A stretch of 5,923 nt of DNA from Ruminococcus sp. UBA7014 (lineage in GTDB: Bacteria; Bacillota; Clostridia; Oscillospirales; Ruminococcaceae). The DNA is taken from the NCBI GenBank assembly GCA_002449575.1, contig DJXC01000033.1:1-5923 (forward strand), in the 5' to 3' direction. Position 1 is the stretch's first letter; each line of letters starts with the position of its first letter. This document shows, piece by piece, positions 1 to 4,776 of this stretch. Below the pieces are notes generated by a model, which was not told the DNA's origin, made no database searches, and saw nothing but the letters and a program-made list of their open reading frames with translations. The translations under genes and the position numbers were made by a program.

Positions 1-261
1 GTCAGAAGACCAGATAAAAGCCGGGTCTTCAATGCGGTCAACCATATCGAAAATACGATTCATGTCAACAGAACTATGCTGACTCTGATAGCGTCTGACA
101 ACAAGTACAAGAGAAACAGTGAGGATAATCATGCTCAGAATATAGATGCGCAAGGCAGCCATAGCATGTTCCGGATAAGAGGGTACTATAAGCAGCACCC
201 AAATAGAAAGCAGGGCGAACAGAAGCTCCACCCAGAGAATCAGGTTTTTGTTATTCTGCAT
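1..261 (-). CDS. Membrane-anchored probable PAS-domain sensor protein (5' part only)
   Basis: The first 87 codons are visible, starting with MQNNKNLILWVELL; the gene runs off the left edge. Residues about 7-27 and 38-55 are strongly hydrophobic and should form two transmembrane helices with a very short external loop. An Arg-Arg pair (about residues 56-57) follows, fitting a cytoplasmic continuation. The last visible stretch, FDMVDRIEDPAFIWSSD, resembles the opening strand of a PAS domain. What follows could be a histidine kinase, diguanylate cyclase or other output domain; this cannot be decided here. ATG at 261 is the first canonical start after an in-frame stop near 320, but it lacks a Shine-Dalgarno sequence at normal distance: the nearest AGGAGG lies 27 nt upstream and is correctly spaced for an overlapping 9-codon ORF instead. 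The gene is separated from htrA by a terminator and has its own promoter, so it is probably an independent unit. The reading frame is well supported; the PAS assignment is an inference from a short segment. Confidence 0.72.
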   Translation of the reverse strand, partial: MQNNKNLILWVELLFALLSIWVLLIVPSYPEHAMAALRIYILSMIILTVSLVLVVRRYQSQHSSVDMNRIFDMVDRIEDPAFIWSSD

Positions 262-280
262 AATCAGATACCGGCGGCAC
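251..280 (-). CDS. Possible 9-codon leader ORF overlapping the start of the PAS-type gene
   Basis: A GTG codon at 280-278 lies 8 nt after a perfect AGGAGG (289-294), the best initiation site in this leader. It encodes M-P-P-V-S-D-Y-A-E and stops with TAA at 253-251. The stop is 8 nt inside the downstream gene, whose ATG (261-259) is in another frame and has no ribosome binding site of its own. This arrangement suits translational coupling by termination and re-initiation. The Pro-Pro pair at codons 2-3 is a known type of ribosome-slowing sequence that depends on EF-P. Alternatives are that the peptide is incidental, or that a one-base sequencing error separates this GTG from the main frame, since the two differ by a single-base shift. 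Confidence 0.35.
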   Translation of the reverse strand: MPPVSDYAE

Positions 281-288
281 GGTGCTAT

Positions 289-294
289 CCTCCT
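289..294 (-). promoter_or_regulatory. Shine-Dalgarno AGGAGG in the leader of the PAS-type gene
   Basis: This is a perfect AGGAGG on the minus strand. It is spaced 8 nt from GTG at 280 and 27 nt from ATG at 261. The spacing favours the short leader ORF over the long gene, so the start of the long gene is less certain than usual. Confidence 0.7.
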
Positions 295-316
295 ATTGTC
301 TTGAATTGAAAAGCTT

Positions 317-340
317 CATGAGCCGAAGCCGCATCTCATG
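317..340 (-). repeat. Inverted repeat (5' UTR hairpin)
   Basis: The 6-bp arms CATGAG and CTCATG (335-340 and 317-322 read on the minus strand) enclose 12 nt containing a C-TTCG-G core, a sequence known to form very stable tetraloops. The hairpin would lie about 7 nt from the predicted 5' end of the PAS-gene transcript. It may protect that end or shape the leader. It is not followed by a T-run, so it is not an intrinsic terminator. Confidence 0.45.
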
Positions 341-353
341 TTCTTGTAATAAT

Positions 354-382
354 ATTATACTGCTTTTTCCGGGAAAAGTCAA
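354..382 (-). promoter_or_regulatory. Near-consensus sigma-A promoter for the PAS-type gene
   Basis: The -35 is TTGACT (377-382) and the -10 is TATAAT (354-359), separated by exactly 17 bp, giving 11 of 12 consensus positions. The DNA just upstream of the -35 (383-430) is very A/T-rich with runs of T, which could act as an UP element. The predicted start is near 347, giving a leader of roughly 86 nt before ATG 261. The promoter lies downstream of the htrA terminator, so the PAS-type gene can be expressed independently of the two-component/htrA operon. Confidence 0.85.
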
Positions 383-430
383 TAAAAACAGAAAAAAAAT
401 CATGAAAAGGATATATTTTTTTGTAGAAAA

Positions 431-459
431 CAACAATCCCCCGTGCAGAAGTACGGGGG
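431..459 (-). terminator. Intrinsic terminator of the regulator-kinase-htrA operon
   Basis: Seven G/C-rich pairs (453-459 with 438-444, CCCCCGT against ACGGGGG) form a stem with an 8-nt loop, starting 8 nt after the htrA stop codon. On the minus strand the stem is followed by a T-rich but interrupted tract, ATTGTTGTTTTCT. On the plus strand it is followed by A-rich sequence, so it should act leftward only. Termination may be incomplete because the T-run is broken by G residues. Confidence 0.78.
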
Positions 460-467
460 GAAAAGCA

Positions 468-1979
468 TTAATAATTTCCGGAAGTATCTTTTTCCAACTG
501 GAATTCAATATCGAAATAAGAAACTTTGCCGTTTTCATAACGGGCGCACCGGGCAGAAACAGTATCACCACCCTGCAAGCCGTCAAGGGCTTCCAGAACA
601 CTGTCATAGTCAGTAACTTTCTGACCGTTCATGCTCAGAATAAAATCATTGGGCTGCAAATCTGTATTGGAAATATCACAATCACTGCTGACTTCGTTAA
701 TCCAGAGACAGTTTTTCAGATTATCTGGAATATCTGTACCGAAAGTTTCCTGAAACTGCTGCTGTGCATAGCTGTTATTGGTAGCCATAAAAACAATGCC
801 AATCCGGAAACGTCCGGTAACATAGCCGTTTTCAATCAAATCCTGTACAACAGGCAAAGCCTGATTGATAGTGATGGCAAAGCCCAGACCTTCATAGACG
901 GCTTCGTATTGGGAAGCATATTTGGAAGAGGTAATACCAATCACCTGTCCGTACATATTGACAAGCGCACCTCCGGAATTACCGGGGCTGATAGCGGCAT
1001 CTGTCTGAATGCATTCCATCTTGAAATTGCTGCTCTGAGAACGGATTTGTCTGTTGATAGCAGAAACAATGCCTTTTGTAACAGAGTTTGTCAGTCCGGC
1101 AGGATTGCCGATAGCAACAACTGTTTCGCCGACATAAGTTTTAGAAGAATCACCAAGTAAAGCAGGTGTCAGGTTTCCGGCATTGATTTTGAGAACAGCT
1201 AAATCTGTTTTGGCATCACTGCCGATAAGCTGTGCAGAATATTCTTTCTCGTTGTCGAGTGTAACAGAATAATCACTGCCCTGTACAACATGTGCATTTG
1301 TAATGATATAGCCGTCTTCTGAAATAATAATGCCCGAACCAGAACCGCTGGGATTATGATTTTCGTCATAAACATAAACTTCAACAATAGAAGGCTTGAC
1401 GAGTTCCGCAACGCCACGGACAGTATATTCACCGTCAACAGTGACATTTTCATCTTCCGGGTTAAGCTCAGGTTTTTCCTGTGTCTGGAGTACAACAGTG
1501 TTGGAAATACCGGAATCGTGATTCAGTGCGCCGTGCATAATATCCGAAATCATACAGTACAGGCACAGCAGAAAAATCATAGCCGCAATCACACCGCACA
1601 TCACAAGAATTTTTCGGTTCATAGGGAGCGGTTCTGCTGGAGGAACAGGCGGCGCAGCAGGTTGCTGCGGAGGCGGCATATAATTAGGGGCATAAGAAGG
1701 ATATTGATAATAAATCGGATGCTGTTCCGGATAAGAAGAACGATAATAATTCTGCGGATAGCCACCGTAGTAAACTGGTGGAGGAGAAGGCGGCGGCGGA
1801 TAACCGGAAACTGGCGGCGGTGCAGCCTGTGGTTTGGATTCTGACTGAGAAACAGGCGGAGTTTCCGGAGAGTTGGAAACTTCCGGCATTTCCGGAACAG
1901 AATCTGCCTTCTGTTCCGGAAAGGGAGAAGCTTCCGGAACAGAGGGCATATCGGGATGCAAATGCTTATTTTCTTCCAT
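468..1979 (-). CDS. htrA: HtrA/DegP-family membrane-anchored serine protease
   Basis: This 503-residue protein is a trypsin-like envelope protease that degrades or handles misfolded exported proteins. Residues 1-122 are a cytoplasmic tail rich in Pro, Glu and Tyr. One transmembrane helix follows at about 124-146, then a linker and the protease domain at about 185-375. The catalytic triad is intact: His230 in ITNAHVV, Asp259 in KTDLAV and Ser335 in the hallmark GNSGGA motif. A C-terminal PDZ domain spans about 390-495 and ends in a short polar tail. The start at 1979 is preceded by AAGGTGA (1984-1990), which lies just beyond the kinase stop codon; only 14 nt separate the two genes, so they are co-transcribed. 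It is the last gene of the operon, before the terminator at 438-459. Bacillus and streptococcal HtrA proteins share the anchor-protease-PDZ order; the long Pro/Tyr-rich tail is the unusual part. Expression should follow the two-component system encoded in the same operon, which is an inference. Confidence 0.95.
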   Translation of the reverse strand: MEENKHLHPDMPSVPEASPFPEQKADSVPEMPEVSNSPETPPVSQSESKPQAAPPPVSGYPPPPSPPPVYYGGYPQNYYRSSYPEQHPIYYQYPSYAPNYMPPPQQPAAPPVPPAEPLPMNRKILVMCGVIAAMIFLLCLYCMISDIMHGALNHDSGISNTVVLQTQEKPELNPEDENVTVDGEYTVRGVAELVKPSIVEVYVYDENHNPSGSGSGIIISEDGYIITNAHVVQGSDYSVTLDNEKEYSAQLIGSDAKTDLAVLKINAGNLTPALLGDSSKTYVGETVVAIGNPAGLTNSVTKGIVSAINRQIRSQSSNFKMECIQTDAAISPGNSGGALVNMYGQVIGITSSKYASQYEAVYEGLGFAITINQALPVVQDLIENGYVTGRFRIGIVFMATNNSYAQQQFQETFGTDIPDNLKNCLWINEVSSDCDISNTDLQPNDFILSMNGQKVTDYDSVLEALDGLQGGDTVSARCARYENGKVSYFDIEFQLEKDTSGNY

Positions 1980-1993
1980 AAAATCACCTTGTA

Positions 1994-3433
1994 TTAATTG
2001 CTGATTCCGACAGGAATCTGAACTTCAAAGGACGTATATTCACCTTTTACACTTTTTACGACGATATGTCCCTGATGCAGATGCACGATTTTTCGGGAAA
2101 TGGAAAGCCCCAGACCCAGTCCGGTTTTATCCTGACTGCGGGAAGTATCTGTTTTATAGAACCTGTCAAAAATTTTCGGCAGCTCATCATCAGCAAGACC
2201 TTCGCCGGTATTTTTAATGCAGATATGTGCAATACCGTCTTCTTCATAGAGCTGGAAACTGATAACACCGCCGGAATTGACGAATTTTACGGCATTTTCA
2301 ATCAGGTTATAGAGCACCTGAGACATCAGGTCTTCATCAGCACGGACTTTCATAGAAATATCTTCCAGTCCTTCGACATCGACATGTTTATCAGTAATGC
2401 GTTTTTCAAACATGAGTACGGTTTTGATTAACAATTTGGCAATATCCGTTTCTGCAAGATGAATCTGCATTTCACCGGCTTCAAATTTGGTAAGATTGAG
2501 CATAGACTGTACAAGAGTTTTCAGGCGGTGAATTTCCTCAGTGATGATTCTCAGATATTTTTTATGCTGTGCAGGCGGAATCGTGCCGTCAAGGATACCG
2601 TCAGCAAATCCGGCGATGGTAGTCATGGGGGTGCGGAGTTCATGAGAAACGTTTGCAACGAAATTTCGTCGGGTTGTTTCATTCTGTTCAATAAATTCTG
2701 CCATGCGGTTGAGTGTACAGCCAAGAGAATAAAGATTTGCCTGACCGGGCAGATTTACACGGGCAGAAAATTCACCTTCGGCATACTGATTGGCAACTTT
2801 GGTAATTTCGTCAAGCTGATGGTCAAGCTTTCCAGCACCAAGATGAAACAGAAGCATGAAAATAACAGTGACTGCCAGCAAACAAAGAATCAGGTTTCTT
2901 GTCAGCATCATGCTGTATTCCTGTACCATGCCGGCATTGCTGACAGAAGCAAGATAATATTGTGAAACATTCTGTTCTGTATCTTCGAGATAAAAACGGA
3001 TTGCACAGCAGATTTGCGCTTCCTGGGCATTGGAAGTATAATAGCCGATTTGAATGAAATCATCCCGTGAAAGATAAGAACGTACTGCCGGGGTAAGAAT
3101 ATTGTTTTCACCGCTTGTGCCGGGATAGAGTTCCTTTCCGCTTTCGTCATAGACAAACATGTCATAACCATATTCGATTTCGGCAGTCCGGACAAGTTTT
3201 ATAATTTCAGTGCTTGGCATCTCTTCCGGCGAGGTAAAGACTTCTTTGATATTGGAAACAAGTGCCTCACAGTTCTGCCGGATAGAAATTTCAATTGTTT
3301 CTCTGTACGAAGCAACCGCACTGCAAATCATGATAACACCTGTAAGCAAAATGCCGAACAGAAGCAGACTGCCGGAAAGCTTCAGATAACTCTGGGAAAT
3401 GGCACTATTTTTTTGAGGATGAAATCGTTTCAT
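1994..3433 (-). CDS. Sensor histidine kinase (HAMP-HisKA-HATPase), partner of the adjacent regulator
   Basis: This 479-residue membrane kinase senses an extracytoplasmic signal and phosphorylates the upstream-encoded regulator. Transmembrane helix 1 is at about 18-40, an external sensor domain at 41-178, helix 2 at about 180-201 and a HAMP linker at about 201-253. The dimerisation/phosphoacceptor domain has His264 in SHELRTP. The ATPase domain (about 365-474) shows the N-box (Asn376, Asn380), the F-box IFDRF and the glycine-rich TGLGLGLSI. The G1 box reads NTGEG (408-412), with Asn where most kinases have Asp. The sensor domain contains Cys55 and a vicinal Cys142-Cys143 pair. The start at 3433 is the only canonical one after an in-frame stop about 25 nt upstream. 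It has no clear Shine-Dalgarno and begins 5 nt after the regulator's TGA, so translational coupling is likely. The signal is unknown; the downstream htrA suggests envelope or secretion stress, as for CssS and CiaH. Confidence 0.95.
   Translation of the reverse strand: MKRFHPQKNSAISQSYLKLSGSLLLFGILLTGVIMICSAVASYRETIEISIRQNCEALVSNIKEVFTSPEEMPSTEIIKLVRTAEIEYGYDMFVYDESGKELYPGTSGENNILTPAVRSYLSRDDFIQIGYYTSNAQEAQICCAIRFYLEDTEQNVSQYYLASVSNAGMVQEYSMMLTRNLILCLLAVTVIFMLLFHLGAGKLDHQLDEITKVANQYAEGEFSARVNLPGQANLYSLGCTLNRMAEFIEQNETTRRNFVANVSHELRTPMTTIAGFADGILDGTIPPAQHKKYLRIITEEIHRLKTLVQSMLNLTKFEAGEMQIHLAETDIAKLLIKTVLMFEKRITDKHVDVEGLEDISMKVRADEDLMSQVLYNLIENAVKFVNSGGVISFQLYEEDGIAHICIKNTGEGLADDELPKIFDRFYKTDTSRSQDKTGLGLGLSISRKIVHLHQGHIVVKSVKGEYTSFEVQIPVGISN
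2003..2018 (-). repeat. Small inverted repeat at the kinase-htrA junction
   Basis: The arms GATTCC and GGAATC, separated by 4 nt, lie over the last codons of the kinase gene and 12 nt upstream of the htrA Shine-Dalgarno. No T-run follows, so it is not a terminator. It could influence mRNA processing or htrA translation, or be incidental to the coding sequence. Confidence 0.3.
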
Positions 3434-3438
3434 AAGAA

Positions 3439-4137
3439 TCAGGTTTCTTCATCTGCTTCAAATTTATAGCCCACACCCCAGACGGTTTTTAAAGCCCAGT
3501 GAGGAGAAACGTCTGCAAGTTTTTCACGCAGTCTTTTAATATGGACATCAATTGTTCTGGAATCACCGTAATATTCAAAACCCCAGACTTCATCCAGAAG
3601 CTGGTCACGGGTATAGACATGATTGGGATTGGAAGCAAGATAGAACAACAGTTCGAGTTCTTTGGGAGGCGTATCCAGTACTTTGTCATTGACACGGAGT
3701 TCATAGCGTGTCATATTGACAACAAGTTTGTCATAGCGGACTTCTTTGGTTTCTGGTTCGGCATTGCTAGTACCCATACGTCTTGCAACAGCCTTGATTC
3801 TGGCAATTACTTCTTTTGCATCAAACGGCTTGGAAATATAATCATCTGCGCCGAGTTCCAGACCAAGAACTTTGTCAAACGTTTCATTTTTAGCAGAAAT
3901 CATAATAATCGGTACATTGGAACTTTTCCGGATTTCACGACATACGCCCCGTCCGTCCATAGAAGGAAGCATCACGTCCAGCAGAACAATATCGGGGTTT
4001 AAGGCATTGAATTTGACAACGGCTTCTTTGCCGTCATTGGAAACAATCACACTGTAACCCTCTTTCTCCAGATACATTCTCAGCAGGTCACAGATATTCT
4101 GGTCGTCATCTACGACTAATACTTTTTCTAAAGCCAT
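3439..4137 (-). CDS. OmpR/PhoB-family DNA-binding response regulator
   Basis: This 232-residue protein has the normal full length for the family. The receiver domain (about 5-118) has the acidic pocket Asp11/Asp12, phosphoacceptor Asp54 in LLDVMLP, the switch residue Ser81 in MISAK and the conserved Lys103 in SKPFD. A winged-helix effector domain (about 131-229) contains the recognition-helix region SRTIDVHIKRLREKL and the wing motif VWGVGYKF. It should bind tandem direct repeats as a head-to-tail dimer once phosphorylated by the adjacent kinase. The start at 4137 is supported by AAAGGAG (4148-4154), 10 nt upstream. It is the first gene of the operon, and its own promoter region carries four half-sites at 11-bp spacing, which points to autoregulation. 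The sequence resembles PhoP/WalR-type regulators, but the yycH/yycI genes typical of a WalRK locus are absent, so I give no symbol. Confidence 0.96.
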   Translation of the reverse strand: MALEKVLVVDDDQNICDLLRMYLEKEGYSVIVSNDGKEAVVKFNALNPDIVLLDVMLPSMDGRGVCREIRKSSNVPIIMISAKNETFDKVLGLELGADDYISKPFDAKEVIARIKAVARRMGTSNAEPETKEVRYDKLVVNMTRYELRVNDKVLDTPPKELELLFYLASNPNHVYTRDQLLDEVWGFEYYGDSRTIDVHIKRLREKLADVSPHWALKTVWGVGYKFEADEET

Positions 4138-4201
4138 AAAGTAAGCACTCCTTTTTGATAAAATTCAGGAAGTTCAAAAAAAATTAAAATCCTTCATAAT
4201 A

Positions 4202-4207
4202 ATTATA
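4202..4207 (-). promoter_or_regulatory. Putative -10 of the regulator-kinase-htrA operon
   Basis: A perfect TATAAT lies 64 nt upstream of the regulator ATG, with a predicted start near 4195. At 17-bp spacing the -35 position (4225-4230) reads ATATAA, a poor match to TTGACA. A strong -10 with a missing -35 is typical of promoters that need an OmpR/PhoB-type activator. Another TATAAT at 4224-4229 also lacks a -35 and is the alternative. Confidence 0.6.
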
Positions 4208-4227
4208 CATGATTTATTCATGAATTA

Positions 4228-4266
4228 TATGAACGTTTTGTGAACAAATGATGAATAAAAAGTAAA
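4228..4266 (-). promoter_or_regulatory. Four tandem PhoP-type half-sites upstream of the regulator operon
   Basis: Reading the minus strand, TTTACT (4261-4266), TTCATC (4250-4255), TTCACA (4239-4244) and TTCATA (4228-4233) are each separated by exactly 5 nt, an 11-bp period. This matches the layout of Bacillus PhoP boxes, TT(A/C/T)A(C/T)A repeats with about 5-nt spacers, and of OmpR/PhoB-family sites in general. Relative to the predicted start near 4195, the half-sites sit at about -33 to -71, a position suited to activation. The likely ligand is the response regulator encoded immediately downstream; that link is an inference. Confidence 0.6.
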
Positions 4267-4280
4267 ATAAGAGATGAGCG

Positions 4281-4304
4281 GATTTTCACAGAACTGTAAA
4301 AATC
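4281..4304. repeat. 24-bp near-perfect palindrome (candidate operator)
   Basis: The arms GATTTTCACAG (4281-4291) and CTGTAAAAATC (4294-4304) pair at 10 of 11 positions around a central AA; the only mismatch is C4287 against A4298. It lies about 86 bp upstream of the predicted regulator-operon start and about 120 bp upstream of the predicted groES start. No T-run follows on either strand, so it is unlikely to be a terminator. It looks like the binding site of a dimeric repressor or activator, which I cannot name. Confidence 0.5.
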
Positions 4305-4340
4305 TGTATTGATTATATTAAAATTATCAACAAATTTGTG

Positions 4341-4399
4341 CAGAAAGCTGAATTTTTGAAAAAATTTAAAAATACACTTGATTTTTTTCAGAAAGCTGA
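4341..4399 (+). repeat. Direct repeat of CAGAAAGCTGA upstream of and within the groES promoter
   Basis: The 11-bp word CAGAAAGCTGA occurs at 4341-4351 and again at 4389-4399, 48 bp apart. The second copy fills the spacer of the groES promoter and runs up to its -10. Each copy has a small internal dyad (CAG-AAAG-CTG). It may be a regulator site or the relic of a local duplication. Confidence 0.4.
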
Positions 4400-4405
4400 T
4401 AAAAT
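4378..4405 (+). promoter_or_regulatory. Sigma-A promoter of groES-groEL
   Basis: The -35 is TTGATT (4378-4383) and the -10 is TAAAAT (4400-4405), with a 16-bp spacer. A TG one base before the -10 (4397-4398) gives an extended -10 element. The predicted start, about 4412, falls inside the left arm of CIRCE, so bound HrcA would block initiation. The flanking sequence is strongly A/T-rich. Confidence 0.78.
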
Positions 4406-4409
4406 AGAA

Positions 4410-4436
4410 TTAGCACTCAGAGAAAGAGAGTGCTAA
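4410..4436 (+). promoter_or_regulatory. CIRCE operator (HrcA binding site)
   Basis: A perfect consensus inverted repeat, TTAGCACTC-N9-GAGTGCTAA, overlaps the predicted transcription start and ends 22 nt before the groES ATG. In Firmicutes the repressor HrcA binds this element, and heat shock relieves the repression. Both arms match the consensus at all 18 positions. hrcA itself is not in the window. Confidence 0.98.
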
Positions 4437-4458
4437 AATCAGAAGGAGGAAATGCATT

Positions 4459-4746
4459 ATGACTATTAAACCTTTAGCAGACAGAGTCGTCATTAAGATG
4501 ACTGAAGCAGAAGAAACTACCAAGAGCGGCATTATTTTAGCTGGCTCTGCAAAAGAAAAACCCCAGGTTGCTGAAATCGTTGCAGTCGGTGAAGGCAAAC
4601 GCAGCGAAAGCGGCGAACTGATTCCAATGACTGTCAAGGTTGGCGATAAAGTTCTGACAAGCAAATATTCCGGTACTGAAGTGAAGGTTGACGGCGAAGA
4701 ATATACGATTGTCAGACAAGAAGATATTCTTGCAATTGTAGAATAA
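4459..4746 (+). CDS. groS: Co-chaperonin GroES (Hsp10)
   Basis: This 95-residue protein has the usual family length. It forms the heptameric lid of the GroEL folding chamber in the cytoplasm. The N-terminal IKPLADRVVIK is the family signature. The region around residues 16-32 (EAEETTKSGIILAGSAK) corresponds to the mobile loop that docks on GroEL, with the hydrophobic GIIL contact. The C-terminal part, with VGDKVL, KYSGTEVK and DILAIVE, matches the family. The start is preceded by AGGAGG (4444-4449), 9 nt upstream. A nearby ATG at 4452 is only 2 nt from that site and out of frame, so it is not the start. The gene follows CIRCE directly and groEL begins 30 nt after its stop, the standard bicistronic heat-shock arrangement. 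Confidence 0.99.
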   Translation: MTIKPLADRVVIKMTEAEETTKSGIILAGSAKEKPQVAEIVAVGEGKRSESGELIPMTVKVGDKVLTSKYSGTEVKVDGEEYTIVRQEDILAIVE

Positions 4747-4776
4747 TTTATTTTTATAGATTAGGAGTGATTTCTC

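Noticed and set aside
401..406. TTCATG upstream of the PAS-gene promoter as a site for the same regulator
   Set aside because: Only one half-site; the positions 11 bp either side do not match, so there is no phased array.
282..1160. Plus-strand open frame of 292 codons opposite htrA
   Set aside because: It is antisense to the well-supported protease and PDZ domains, has a composition unlike a real protein, and has no ribosome binding site or recognisable motif.
1863..1937. Five copies of TTCCGG in 75 bp, looking like a palindromic operator cluster
   Set aside because: All five fall in the same htrA codon phase (CCG GAA, Pro-Glu), so they reflect the P-E repeats of the protein tail.
1356..1987. 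Open frames on both strands overlapping the htrA N-terminal region, giving Arg- and Ile-rich products
   Set aside because: They are frame shadows of the Pro/Tyr-rich coding sequence, with no initiation signals.
4238..4268. Possible plus-strand promoter TTGTGA / TAAAAT
   Set aside because: The spacer is 19 bp and the match weak; the extended -10 promoter at 4378-4405 next to CIRCE explains groES transcription.
4312..4317. Additional minus-strand TATAAT in the divergent region
   Set aside because: No acceptable -35 at 16-18 bp, and it is far upstream of the better-placed -10 at 4202-4207.
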